Positions 30,468-38,459 of a stretch of DNA of 64,000 bases are shown one piece after another (within the stretch, counting starts at the first letter, position 1; the number at the start of each line of letters is the position of its first letter). The DNA is from Amycolatopsis tolypomycina. GTDB taxonomy: Bacteria; Actinomycetota; Actinomycetes; Mycobacteriales; Pseudonocardiaceae. The notes under the pieces are model-generated. The model did not search any database. It was not told the origin of the DNA and saw only the letters and a program-made list of their open reading frames with translations. Both the position numbers and the translations under genes were made by a program. The stretch lies in contig NZ_FNSO01000004.1 in the NCBI RefSeq assembly GCF_900105945.1, forward strand, positions 4,402,001-4,466,000. The letters are read 5' to 3'.

Positions 30468-31442
30468 TCAGTGAGCCGTGGTCCGCTGGGTCAGCACCTC
30501 CTCGACCGGGCGGCGGGCGGTGAGCCGGGCCGGGTAGCCGTAGCCGATGCGCAACAGCGTGTGCGGCTGCCCGGCCCCCGCGAAGAGCCGCTCGAGCGAG
30601 GCCCGGGTCCGCGGGGTCTCGAACGGCTGGGACAGGAACGACGTCGCCAGCCCGTCGGCCGTCGCGGTGAGCAGGACCCGCTGCATCGCCATCCCGGCCC
30701 GCACCTCCGCGTGCGGGCCCCGGTCCCGCGTCAGCACGGCGGCGAGCAGCGGCTCCCGCTCGTACTCGCGGGCGGGCAGGTCCTCGTTCTCGTGCGACGC
30801 GCGCAGTGAGACGACGCCGCTGCCCTGCGGCGGCGGCCCGGACGCGATCTTCGGCACCCCGTCGGGGCTGTCCGGCCCGCGGTGGGTCCAGAACGCCGCC
30901 TCCGCGCGGAACGCGTGGTCCGTCTCCTGCAGGGATTCCGCCTGCCGGACCAGGGACGCGACCGGGGTGTAGCGGCCCGAGGCGTCGAGGTATTCGATCT
31001 GCCCGCCCTCGTGCAGGGCCGCTGCCTTGAGCGCCGCCCGCGCGGCCGGCGGCACTTCCTTGTCCAGCAGCGGCCGCCGGTTCGTGTGCCGGCGGAACAC
31101 GGCCTCGGCGAGCCGGCGCTCGGCCGCGGTGGACTTCTGGTTGCCGTCGAGCCGCAGCACGGCGACCAGCCCCGGCTCGGCCGGGTCGGGCAGCAGCCGC
31201 ACGACCGTGGCGAACCCGTTGGCCCGCAGGCAGATCTGCAGGTTGAACGCGGCCGCGCCGCAGGCGAGCCGCGCCTCCCGAGCGTGCGGATCGGCGACGG
31301 CGAGGACACGCTCGCGGTCCAGCCGGACTTCGATCACGTCGTGCTCGAGGACGAACCGCCAGGGCTGGGTGTTGTGCGGCGAGGGCGCGCGCACGGCCGA
31401 GGCGAGGGCCTGGTCGAGCACGCTGGGCAGTGGTCGGCTCAT
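30468..31442 (-). CDS. Acg family FMN-binding oxidoreductase (nitroreductase-like)
   Basis: A 324-residue protein with the Acg signature SPHNTQPWRFVLEHDVIEV (residues about 18-36), a nitroreductase-like internal duplication and GQPHTLLRIGYGYPA near the C-terminus. Acg of Mycobacterium tuberculosis is a DosR-regulon protein that binds FMN without clear reductase activity. ATG 31442 has GGAG upstream. A DosR-like sequence (31530-31545) lies about 90 bp upstream, which suggests induction under low oxygen or nitric oxide. It converges on the sedolisin stop (6 bp). Confidence 0.88.
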   Translation of the reverse strand: MSRPLPSVLDQALASAVRAPSPHNTQPWRFVLEHDVIEVRLDRERVLAVADPHAREARLACGAAAFNLQICLRANGFATVVRLLPDPAEPGLVAVLRLDGNQKSTAAERRLAEAVFRRHTNRRPLLDKEVPPAARAALKAAALHEGGQIEYLDASGRYTPVASLVRQAESLQETDHAFRAEAAFWTHRGPDSPDGVPKIASGPPPQGSGVVSLRASHENEDLPAREYEREPLLAAVLTRDRGPHAEVRAGMAMQRVLLTATADGLATSFLSQPFETPRTRASLERLFAGAGQPHTLLRIGYGYPARLTARRPVEEVLTQRTTAH

Positions 31443-31529
31443 CGTCGGGCTCCGGTATCGGGGGAACGGGCACTCGCCAGCATCACCGGAGCCCACCGGA
31501 CACCGCGACGGCCACGGGTCACGTCCGGC

Positions 31530-31545
31530 GAGGACCAAAGGCCTC
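31530..31545. promoter_or_regulatory. DosR-like box upstream of the Acg-type gene
   Basis: GAGGACCAAAGGCCTC resembles the mycobacterial DosR box (GGGACC-AA-GGCCC class). It lies 88-103 bp before the nitroreductase start, in the 243-bp gap 31443-31685, otherwise empty of features I can support. Confidence 0.45.
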
Positions 31546-31685
31546 AGTGACCGGGTCGCGCGGGAACAGCTCGCCCGGTCGCCGGCGGCCGCCACCAGAA
31601 GCCCGCAGCCGACGAGCCGGGGCCGTGCAACCCCGAGGCCGGGTCGTTCCGTCCGGGAGGCACCGGAACGAAGGAGGTACCGCCC

Positions 31686-32135
31686 GTGCGCCGGCTGTCC
31701 GCTGTCGTGCTCCTCGTCGCCCTGGGCACCGTGGCCTGCGGCCGCAACCAGCAGGTGCCCCGGACGGCGGAGGCGCTGTGCTCGCCGTCCTACGAGCCGC
31801 GGGAACTCGTCGTCCGCGGGCCGCTGTACCCCGCGTTGCCCTCCCTCACCGGACGTGCCCCGGCCGAGGACCGCACCACCGACGTGGCCGCGATCCGGAA
31901 CGTCGCCGCCGCCGCGTGCGGACTGCCGGAACCGCCCTCGAACGTGGCCTGCACCGCCGATCTCGGCCCCGGCTTCGAACTGAGGTTCCTCGACGCCCGG
32001 GGCCGGACGACCACCGTCACGGCCGCCGGCTACGGCTGCCAGTTCGTCGAAGGCCTGGGGCCGCGGCGGTTCGACGCGCGCCCGCTGTGGGCCGCACTGA
32101 CCGCGGCCGGCCTGCCGGCGCCGCACCCACGCTGA
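31686..32135 (+). CDS. Putative lipoprotein, unknown function
   Basis: A 149-residue protein with a short signal region (MRRLSAVVLLVALGTVAC). The Cys at 18 could be lipidated, although the preceding TVA is a weak lipobox. The mature part has four more Cys and no family I recognise. GTG 31686 is preceded by an ideal AAGGAGG, which decides the start. It stands alone between the nitroreductase (divergent) and a quinone oxidoreductase (convergent). Confidence 0.7.
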   Translation: MRRLSAVVLLVALGTVACGRNQQVPRTAEALCSPSYEPRELVVRGPLYPALPSLTGRAPAEDRTTDVAAIRNVAAAACGLPEPPSNVACTADLGPGFELRFLDARGRTTTVTAAGYGCQFVEGLGPRRFDARPLWAALTAAGLPAPHPR

Positions 32136-32179
32136 CCACCGTCCACAGTGGATGGGCCGGCCGGTTCCGGCAACGACGT

Positions 32180-33121
32180 CTACTTGACGTGCTCCGGGAC
32201 CACGACGACCTTGCCGTGCACCCCGCCCGCCGCGGCGCGCGCGTGCAGCTCGGCCAGGTCGGCCAGCGGCACCCGCTCGGCGACGTCGATCCGCAGCTCG
32301 CCGCGGTCCACCTGGGCCACCAGCTGCGCCAGCTGGCCGGCGTCGCTGCGGACGAACAGGTCGATGCCGCGGACGCCGCGCTCCTCGTCGGCGGGGGCGG
32401 GCATCCACACCGTCGTGTTGACCAGGACCCCGCCCGGGCGGACCACCGTGACCAGGGCCGCGAGCTGTTCCGGCGCGACCGGGGCGAGGTTGAGCACGAC
32501 GTCGACCGGCTCGGTCACCGCCGCGACCACGTCGGTGGCCGTGTGGTCGACGACCTCGTCGGCGGCTTCGAGCGCGGCGCCGCCGCGCGGGCCGGCGGTG
32601 GCGATCACGTGCGCGCCGGCGTTCTTGGCCAGCTGCACGGCGTAGCCGCCGACCGCTCCCCCGGCGCCGTTGACCAGCACGCGCTGCCCGTCCGTCAGCT
32701 TGCCGTGGTCGAACAGCGCCTGGTGCGCGGTGAGTCCCACCAGCGGCAGCGCGGCGGCGTCGGCCAGGGGGACGCTCGTCGGCGCCGTCGTGAGCGCCTC
32801 GGCCGGGGCGAGGACGTACTCCGCGGCGGCGCCGGGGCCGTCCATCGGCAGGAAGGCGACGACCGGGGTGCCGGTTTCGAACCCGGTGACGCCCTCGCCC
32901 CGGGCGTCGACCGTGCCGGCGACGTCGATGCCGGGCGTGTGCGGCAGCACGACCGGGATCGGGCCCTGCATGAAGCCGCCGCGGATGTTGCCGTCGACGG
33001 GGTTGAACGACGTCGCCGCGACCCGGATCCGGACCTGCCCGGCCCCGGGAACCGGCAGCTCCACGTCCTCGTAGCGCAGGACGCCGGGATCGCCGTACTC
33101 GTGGAACCGCACTGCCTTCAT
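32180..33121 (-). CDS. NADP-dependent quinone oxidoreductase-like MDR protein
   Basis: A 313-residue medium-chain dehydrogenase/reductase without the zinc ligands, like quinone oxidoreductase: GroES-like start MKAVRFHEYGDPGVLRYEDV, TSFNPVDGNIRGG, and cofactor loop VLVNGAGGAVGGYAVQLAKNAGAHVIAT (about 145-172). It ends in HGKVVVVPE. Ribosome-binding site is weak (GAAAGCGAG). The next gene upstream on the same strand is an MmyB-type XRE regulator 60 bp away; these pairs are common in actinomycetes and the regulator may control the reductase. Confidence 0.88.
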   Translation of the reverse strand: MKAVRFHEYGDPGVLRYEDVELPVPGAGQVRIRVAATSFNPVDGNIRGGFMQGPIPVVLPHTPGIDVAGTVDARGEGVTGFETGTPVVAFLPMDGPGAAAEYVLAPAEALTTAPTSVPLADAAALPLVGLTAHQALFDHGKLTDGQRVLVNGAGGAVGGYAVQLAKNAGAHVIATAGPRGGAALEAADEVVDHTATDVVAAVTEPVDVVLNLAPVAPEQLAALVTVVRPGGVLVNTTVWMPAPADEERGVRGIDLFVRSDAGQLAQLVAQVDRGELRIDVAERVPLADLAELHARAAAGGVHGKVVVVPEHVK

Positions 33122-33181
33122 CGGGTTGCTCGCTTTCGTCCGTGATCCACTTCGCCCCCAGGATCGCGGCCGCGCGCCGGA

Positions 33182-34036
33182 TCAGCCTGGGCCGGTTTGG
33201 CCCACCCTGACGACGGACGGCGGCCCGGCGGCGGTGACGAGCTCCCCGAGCCGGGCCGCGTCGCGTGACCCGGGTGCCGCGGTGAGGACCACCACCATCA
33301 GGCCGTCCGCCGGCACTTCCAGGAGGTTGCCGTCGAGGGCGAGGTCCGCACCGTCGGGATGCCGGAACACCGCCCGGTTCTCGTACGTGGTGACGGTTTC
33401 CGGCGTCCGCCACAGGGTGTCGAACGGCCGGCTCGTCGTCCGCAGCTCGTCGACGAGCCCCGCCAGCGACGCGTCCGCGGGGTAGCGCAGGGCCGTGCCC
33501 CGCAGCCGCGCGGCGAGCATCGCCCGGAACCCGGCGGCGCTGTCGTCGTCCCGGCTGATCCCGCGGGGTGCGTTGCGGAACGTGCGCCAGGCGACGTTCC
33601 AGTCCCGGTCGTGCCCGGCCGGGCCGCCGGTCTGCAGCGCGAGCCACGCACCGTTGACGGCGACCGCGTTCCACGCCGGGTCGGCCAGGAACGCGGGGGT
33701 GCCGCCGAACCGTTCCAGCAGCCGCAGTGCCGCCGCCCCGGGCTCGCGCGGCACCTGCCCGTCGACCGCGGCGTACCCGGCCAGCGCGCAGAGCCGCTCG
33801 TAGTCGGCCCGCCCGAGCCGGAGGGCACCGGCGATGGCGGTCACCACCCCGGCGGACGGGTGGCGGCGCCCCTGTTCGAGCCGCCGCACGTAGTCGGCGG
33901 ACACCCCGGCCAGCTCGGCGAGCTCCTCCCGCCGCAGCCCGCGCGTCCGCCGCCGTCCGGCCGGCAGCCCGGCCGCGGCCGGGTCGGTGTTTTCGCGCAG
34001 CCGGCGCACCGCCGCGCCGAGTTCGTGCAGAGCCAT
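33182..34036 (-). CDS. XRE family regulator with MmyB-like ligand domain
   Basis: A 284-residue regulator. The helix-turn-helix is RRTRGLRREELAELAGVSADYVRRLEQGRRHPSAGVVTAIAGALRL (about residues 27-72); the rest is the MmyB-like PAS-type domain (VNGAWLALQTGG, NVAWRTFRNAPR, RFRHPDGADLAL-like). The ligand domain of these proteins may bind fatty-acid-like molecules. ATG 34036 overlaps a perfect palindrome TGGCACC-AG-GGTGCCA, likely its own operator. The neighbouring oxidoreductase is a probable target. Confidence 0.9.
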   Translation of the reverse strand: MALHELGAAVRRLRENTDPAAAGLPAGRRRTRGLRREELAELAGVSADYVRRLEQGRRHPSAGVVTAIAGALRLGRADYERLCALAGYAAVDGQVPREPGAAALRLLERFGGTPAFLADPAWNAVAVNGAWLALQTGGPAGHDRDWNVAWRTFRNAPRGISRDDDSAAGFRAMLAARLRGTALRYPADASLAGLVDELRTTSRPFDTLWRTPETVTTYENRAVFRHPDGADLALDGNLLEVPADGLMVVVLTAAPGSRDAARLGELVTAAGPPSVVRVGQTGPG

Positions 34037-34051
34037 GGCACCAGGGTGCCA
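34036..34051. promoter_or_regulatory. Operator palindrome overlapping the XRE start codon
   Basis: TGGCACC (34036-34042) and GGTGCCA (34045-34051) are perfect inverted 7-mers two bases apart. The palindrome begins at the ATG itself (read on the - strand), so a bound regulator would block its own expression. No Shine-Dalgarno site is evident, so the transcript may be leaderless. Confidence 0.5.
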
Positions 34052-34067
34052 GTGTTCCTCCGGCGGG

Positions 34068-34099
34068 CGGGCCGGGTCGCCGCGCGGCGACCCGGCCCG
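34068..34099. terminator. 15-bp GC-rich stem behind the AA10 gene
   Basis: CGGGCCGGGTCGCCG (34068-34082) pairs perfectly with CGGCGACCCGGCCCG (34085-34099) around a 2-base centre. It lies 26 bp behind the AA10 stop on the - strand and is a likely terminator without a U-tract. Confidence 0.75.
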
Positions 34100-34124
34100 T
34101 CCGGCCACAGTGGACAGGCGAGCG

Positions 34125-34637
34125 TCAGCTCACCTGCAGGTCGATGCAGGCGTAGAAGGCGTTCGTCGTGTCCGCGATGTTCCACACCGCGAGGACCGTC
34201 TGGCGGCCCGTGCGGTTGCCGAGGTTCACCGGGTGCGCGACCGTGGCCGGCGGCTGCTGGTTGTTGCCGCTCACCTCGGCGATCTTCTGGCCACCGATGA
34301 AGTACTGGTAGTTCGACGTGCGGTGGCGGGCCGTGAACGTCCAGGTGAAGGTCACCGTGCGGCCGACGCCGGCGGCGCGCCAGCCCTTGCTGTTGTCGTT
34401 GAGCTCGGCGAACCGGGCCACGCCGCCGTTGCAGGACCGCAGGCCCTTGGGCCCTTCGACGCTCTGGGGTTCGTACTGGATCGCCCCGCACGACACGACG
34501 TGCTGGGCGCACTGCGCCTGCCGGCTGGCCGGCGAGCTGACGTAGCCGTGCGCGCTCGCGATCCCGGCGGGGTTGAGCACCACCAGTACCGGGGCCAGGA
34601 GGACACCCGCCGCGGCGGCGACCAGTTTGCGGTTCAT
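34125..34637 (-). CDS. AA10 lytic polysaccharide monooxygenase
   Basis: A 170-residue secreted copper enzyme that cleaves crystalline chitin or cellulose oxidatively. The signal peptide ends at SA, leaving His30 as the mature N-terminus (HGYVSSPASR); the second histidine of the copper brace is in TARHRTS (about H105). VTFTWTFTARHRTSNYQYFIGG and the disulfide Cys residues agree with small single-domain AA10 proteins of the chitin-active type. ATG 34637 is preceded by AAGGAG. A perfect DasR site (34753) lies 116 bp upstream, so induction by N-acetylglucosamine is expected. Confidence 0.93.
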   Translation of the reverse strand: MNRKLVAAAAGVLLAPVLVVLNPAGIASAHGYVSSPASRQAQCAQHVVSCGAIQYEPQSVEGPKGLRSCNGGVARFAELNDNSKGWRAAGVGRTVTFTWTFTARHRTSNYQYFIGGQKIAEVSGNNQQPPATVAHPVNLGNRTGRQTVLAVWNIADTTNAFYACIDLQVS

Positions 34638-34752
34638 ACCAGCTCCTTCGGGGACGGGCTCACATCCCGCCGCCGGGCACGGCGAGGCCGCGGCCCCGGC
34701 CTCGCTGAAGAGGTCCGCCGCGACGGGAAGGGTTACGAGCGAAGGAAAATTG

Positions 34753-34764
34753 TGGTCTAGACCA
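34753..34764. promoter_or_regulatory. DasR responsive element (dre)
   Basis: TGGTCTAGACCA is a perfect 12-bp palindrome identical to the core of the DasR-binding consensus of Streptomyces and relatives. It lies in the AA10 promoter, 116 bp before the start codon. DasR is released by glucosamine-6-phosphate-type signals and controls chitinolytic genes, in agreement with the enzyme here. Confidence 0.85.
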
Positions 34765-34772
34765 TACGTCTC

Positions 34773-34808
34773 TTCGTTACCGAGGTCAACGGATCGCCAA
34801 GTAACGAA
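34773..34808. promoter_or_regulatory. Inverted repeat TTCGTTAC/GTAACGAA
   Basis: Perfect 8-bp arms at 34773-34780 and 34801-34808, 20 bp apart, between the dre and the lexA-like gene. It could be a second operator for the AA10 promoter or part of the lexA leader. No classical SOS box (GAAC-N4-GTTC) is seen in this 275-bp gap. Confidence 0.4.
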
Positions 34809-34912
34809 TGCTGTTGGTAAGGAGCCAACTGTCACCCGCCGTTCCGGTGAGCGGGACCGCGACCCGGGGACCGGGCGGCGACGGGCCGCCCACTGCCCCT
34901 AGGATCACGCCC

Positions 34913-35566
34913 GTGACCACCTACGACGACACGTTCGAGCACCTCGACCCCTCGGCCCTGCCGGAGCGGCAGCAGCGGATCCTGGTCGCGATCCGGGACT
35001 GGGTGGTCCAGCACGGCTACTCCCCCAGCACGCGCGAGATCGGCGAGGCCGTCGGCCTGCAGTCGACGTCGTCGGTGTCGAAGCACCTGGCGAGCCTGGA
35101 GGACAAGGGCTTCCTGCGCCGCGGCGCCACCGTGTCGCGCCCGATCGACGTCCGCGCGTTCCTCAACGGCTCGGCCGCCGCCGAGGACGGCGACTCGGTG
35201 CCGGTGCCCGTGGTCGGCGACATCGCGGCCGGCACGCCGATCTCGGCCGTCGAGCACACCGACGACGTCCTCAAGCTCCCCCGCGACCTCACCGGCCGCG
35301 GCACGGTGTTCGGCCTGCGCGTCCGCGGCGACTCGATGATCGACGCGGCCATCTGCGACGGCGACATCGTCGTGGTCAAGCAGCAGTCCGAGGCCCACTC
35401 GGGCCAGATCGTCGCGGCGATGATCGACGAAGAGGCGACGGTCAAGGTCTACCGCCGCCGCGACGGCCACGTGTACCTCGAGCCCCGCAACCCGGCCTAC
35501 GACGTCATCGACGGCGACCGCGCGGTGATCCTCGGCGCGGTCGTGTCGGTGCTGCGGAGCGTCTGA
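34913..35566 (+). CDS. lexA: LexA-type repressor (S24 autoprotease)
   Basis: A 217-residue LexA. Winged helix LPERQQRILVAIRDWVVQHGYSPSTREIGEAVGLQSTSSVSKHLASLEDKGFLRR (about 15-70), self-cleavage Ala-Gly in DIAAGTP (about 106-107), catalytic Ser in RGDSMID (about S141) and Lys in ATVKVY (about K178). It represses SOS genes until RecA filaments trigger cleavage. GTG 34913 is favoured by length. The lack of a visible SOS box upstream and the unusual N-terminus suggest it may be a paralogue and not the main LexA. It converges on the P450 gene (1 bp apart). Confidence 0.88.
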   Translation: MTTYDDTFEHLDPSALPERQQRILVAIRDWVVQHGYSPSTREIGEAVGLQSTSSVSKHLASLEDKGFLRRGATVSRPIDVRAFLNGSAAAEDGDSVPVPVVGDIAAGTPISAVEHTDDVLKLPRDLTGRGTVFGLRVRGDSMIDAAICDGDIVVVKQQSEAHSGQIVAAMIDEEATVKVYRRRDGHVYLEPRNPAYDVIDGDRAVILGAVVSVLRSV

Positions 35567-35567
35567 C

Positions 35568-36773
35568 TCACCAGGTGACGGGCAGCTCGTACACGCCGTA
35601 CACCGACCCGTCGTGCTTGAACGGGACCTGCCCGACGTCGGTGGCCAGCGCCAGCGTCGGGATCCGCCGGTAGAGCGTGCTGTAGACGACCTGCAGCTCC
35701 AGCCGGGCCAGCGGCTGGCCGAGGCACTGGTGCACGCCGAACCCGAAGGCCACGTGGCGGTGCGCGTCGCGGGTCAGGTCGAGCCGGTCGCCGTCGGGGA
35801 AGACGTCCGGGTCGCGGTTGGCGATGTCGTTGGCCATGATCAGGCCCTCGCCCGCACGGATGGTCTCGCCGGCGATCTCGATGTCCTCCAGCGCGAGGCG
35901 GCGACGTCCGTTGTGCGTGATGTTCAGGTAGCGCAACAGTTCCTCGACCGCCGACGCGACCAGCGCCGGGTCGTCGCCCTCCCGCAGGAGCGCCAGCTGG
36001 TCCGGGTGCTCCAGCAGCGCCAGCGTGCCGAGCGCGATCATGTTCGCCGTCGTCTCGTGGCCGGCGATGAGCAGCAGGACGCCCATCTGCGCAGCTTCGG
36101 CCCGCGTCAGCTCCCCCGCCGCGACGCGCGCGGCCAGCCCGGACAGCAGGTCGTCGGCCGGGTTCTCGAGCTTGGCCCCCACCAGCTCGTCGAGGTAGCC
36201 GATCAGGGCCCGGTGCCCGGCCGCCCGCTCTTCCGGCCCGGCGTCGCGGCGGATGATGACCTTGCTGTTCTCCTGGAAGAAATCGTGGTCGGCGTACGGG
36301 ACGCCGAGCAGCTCGCAGATCACCAGTGACGGCACCGGCAGCGCGAACGCCTCGACGAGGTCCACCGGCTTCGGTCCGGCCAGCAGCTCGTCGATCAGGT
36401 CGTCGACGATCTTCTGCACGGCCGGGCGCATCGCGGCGACCCGGCGGATGGTGAACGGCGCCGTCACCATCTTGCGCAGCCGTGCGTGCTCGGGGTTGTC
36501 CATCAGGATGAAGCTGATACCGGTGCCACCCTTCGGCAGCGGCGCGGGGCTGGGGTAGCCGGGCCGGGTGACGTCGGCGCTGACCCGCGGGTCGGCCAGC
36601 AGCGCCCGCTGGTCGGCGTGGCGGGTGACGAGCCACGGCGTGCTGCCGTCCCACAGCCGGACGCGCGCGAGCGGGGCCTCTTCCTGCAGCGCGCGGGCCG
36701 CGGGCGGCGGGTCGAACGGGCAGCCCGCGGCCCGGGGCATCGGGAACTCGGGGAGCTCGGCGGTCGTCGTCAT
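35568..36773 (-). CDS. Cytochrome P450
   Basis: A 401-residue soluble bacterial P450 (CYP105/107-like length). I-helix LLLIAGHETTAN (about 235-246), ExxR in the K-helix (EELLRYL) and heme-thiolate loop AFGFGVHQCLGQPLARLELQ (Cys about 348). It needs a ferredoxin and reductase, not present here. ATG 36773 with GGAGGAACG. Divergent from an MFS transporter with inverted repeats between them, so the two are likely co-regulated: oxidise and export, or protect against, the same compound. Substrate unknown. Confidence 0.94.
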   Translation of the reverse strand: MTTTAELPEFPMPRAAGCPFDPPPAARALQEEAPLARVRLWDGSTPWLVTRHADQRALLADPRVSADVTRPGYPSPAPLPKGGTGISFILMDNPEHARLRKMVTAPFTIRRVAAMRPAVQKIVDDLIDELLAGPKPVDLVEAFALPVPSLVICELLGVPYADHDFFQENSKVIIRRDAGPEERAAGHRALIGYLDELVGAKLENPADDLLSGLAARVAAGELTRAEAAQMGVLLLIAGHETTANMIALGTLALLEHPDQLALLREGDDPALVASAVEELLRYLNITHNGRRRLALEDIEIAGETIRAGEGLIMANDIANRDPDVFPDGDRLDLTRDAHRHVAFGFGVHQCLGQPLARLELQVVYSTLYRRIPTLALATDVGQVPFKHDGSVYGVYELPVTW

Positions 36774-36802
36774 CGTTCCTCCGCGGTGGCCATCGGTTCG
36801 TG

Positions 36803-36852
36803 ATCAGTCAACCGAAGACTGCTACGCTAAGTCAAGCGACTGATTTAATTCG
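36803..36852. promoter_or_regulatory. P450/MFS divergent operator region
   Basis: ATCAGTC (36803-36809) and GACTGAT (36838-36844) form an inverted repeat, with CAGTC/GACTG nested at 36805-36821. The segment 36828-36852 matches 21 of 25 positions with 43979-44003, the promoter of the hydrolase-TetR operon, which suggests one TetR protein acts at both places. Confidence 0.5.
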
Positions 36853-36871
36853 ATTTCCGGAGGACCGCACG

Positions 36872-38326
36872 TTGCCCGAGCCATCCAGAGCCGCCGCCGA
36901 GGCGTCGCCGCGCGCGAACCTCGTCGTCGCGGTCCTCGCCCTCGCGGGCATCACCGTCTCGCTGATGCAGACGCTGGTCATCCCGCTGATCCCGGCACTG
37001 CCCGGGCTGCTGCACGCCTCCGCCGCCGACGCCACCTGGGCCATCACCGCCACCCTGCTCGCGGGCGCGGTGGCGACGCCGACCATGGGCAGGCTCGGCG
37101 ACATGTACGGGAAACGGCGGATGCTGCTCATCAGCCTCGGCGCGCTGGTCGCGGGCTCGACGATCGGCGCGCTGTCGGACACGCTGGTGCCGATGGTCGC
37201 CGGCCGGACCCTGCAGGGCCTGGCCGCCGGCGTCATCCCGCTCGGGATCAGCATCATGCGCGACGAGCTGCCCGCCGAGCGGCTCGGTTCCGCCACGGCG
37301 CTGATGAGCGCGTCGCTCGGCGTCGGCGGCGCGCTGGGTCTGCCCGCGGCGGCGCTGCTGGCCGAGAACGCCGACTGGCACGCGCTGTTCTGGACCGCGG
37401 CCGGGCTCGGCGTGGTCGTCACCGCACTGGTCGTCGCGCTGGTGCCGGAGTCGCCGGTCCGCACCGGCGGCCGGTTCGACGTCCCCGGCGCGGCCGGGCT
37501 CTCGATCGCGCTGGTGTGCCTGCTGCTGGCCATTTCAAAGGGCGCCGACTGGGGCTGGGGCAGCGCGGCGACGCTGGGCCTGTTCGCCGCGGCCGCCGTC
37601 GTGCTGCTGCTGTGGGGCCGCTGGGAGCTGCGCACGGCGCGGCCGCTGGTGGACCTGCGGACGACGGCCCGGCGCCAGGTGCTGCTGACCAACATCGCCT
37701 CGGCGGTGTTCGGCTTCGCGATGTTCGCGATGTCCCTGGTCCTCCCCCAGCTGCTGCAGCTGCCGACGGCGACCGGGTACGGCCTCGGCCGGTCGATGCT
37801 CGCGGTGGGCCTGGTGATGGCACCGTCGGGTCTGGTGATGATGGCACTGGCCCCGGTGTCGGCCCGCGTTTCCCGCACCCGCGGCCCGAAGACGACCCTG
37901 ATGCTCGGCGCGGTGGTGGTCGCGGCGGGCTACGCACTGGGCATCGTCCTGATGAGCGCAACGTGGCACCTGGTACTGGTGTCGAGCATCATCGGCGCGG
38001 GCATCGGCCTGGCGTACGGCGCCATGCCGGCCCTGGTGATGGGCGCGGTCCCGGTCTCCGAAACAGCGGCGGCCAACAGCCTCAACACGCTGATGCGGTC
38101 AATCGGGACATCGGTGTCCAGCGCAACGGCAGGCCTGATCCTGGCCCGCTTGACGATTTCGTTCGGCCCGGCGACATTGCCATCCCAGAACGGCTTCCGC
38201 CTCGTGCTGGGCATGGGCGCGGCGGCGGCGTTGCTGGCATTGGCGATCGCGGCATTCCTGCCCCGGCACGCGCCGGCCGCCGCGGAGGTGACCCAACCGA
38301 AGCCCGCGACAACAGCCGGCCGCTGA
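36872..38326 (+). CDS. MFS transporter (DHA2-like drug efflux)
   Basis: A 484-residue transporter with 14 or so hydrophobic helices. Motif A between helices 2 and 3 is GRLGDMYGKRRMLL; the motif C-like region GVGGALGLPAAALL lies in helix 5. DHA2-type proton antiporters export drugs. I chose TTG 36872, eight bases behind CCGGAGG; the frame is open further upstream but across the operator. Divergent from the P450. A long palindromic repeat follows 19 bp behind its stop. Confidence 0.9.
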   Translation: MPEPSRAAAEASPRANLVVAVLALAGITVSLMQTLVIPLIPALPGLLHASAADATWAITATLLAGAVATPTMGRLGDMYGKRRMLLISLGALVAGSTIGALSDTLVPMVAGRTLQGLAAGVIPLGISIMRDELPAERLGSATALMSASLGVGGALGLPAAALLAENADWHALFWTAAGLGVVVTALVVALVPESPVRTGGRFDVPGAAGLSIALVCLLLAISKGADWGWGSAATLGLFAAAAVVLLLWGRWELRTARPLVDLRTTARRQVLLTNIASAVFGFAMFAMSLVLPQLLQLPTATGYGLGRSMLAVGLVMAPSGLVMMALAPVSARVSRTRGPKTTLMLGAVVVAAGYALGIVLMSATWHLVLVSSIIGAGIGLAYGAMPALVMGAVPVSETAAANSLNTLMRSIGTSVSSATAGLILARLTISFGPATLPSQNGFRLVLGMGAAAALLALAIAAFLPRHAPAAAEVTQPKPATTAGR

Positions 38327-38344
38327 CGACGCTGGGCTTCCCGT

Positions 38345-38397
38345 GTCATGAAAGAGTCGTTCATGACCTCAGACGCCATGAACGACTCTTTCATGAC
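38345..38397. repeat. Intergenic palindromic repeat, copy 1
   Basis: Perfect 21-bp arms (38345-38365 and 38377-38397; core CATGAAAGAGTCGTTCATG) around an 11-base centre. The same element recurs at 42268-42312. Both lie 18-55 bp behind an MFS gene. Both strands read as short open frames of MKESFMT/MNDSFMT type, which I regard as by-products of the repeat, not genes. It may act as a terminator, a repeat family, or a protein-binding site. Confidence 0.8.
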
Positions 38398-38459
38398 GTT
38401 CTCGAGCCGGCCTCGCCTGACAGGACCCAGCGCGCGCCCTTCCCCGGCGGCCGGCCGGA

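Noticed and set aside
30468..33674. 1068-codon - strand frame upstream of the nitroreductase
   Set aside because: Only the last 324 codons match a family and have a ribosome-binding site. The rest is a shadow of the oxidoreductase gene.
34638..34912. SOS box before the LexA-type gene
   Set aside because: No GAAC-N4-GTTC or close variant found; only the TTCGTTAC/GTAACGAA repeat and the dre.
34913..38326. Prophage or mobile island (LexA-like, repeats, tRNA nearby)
   Set aside because: No integrase, structural gene, transposase or attachment repeat. Base composition and gene style do not change.
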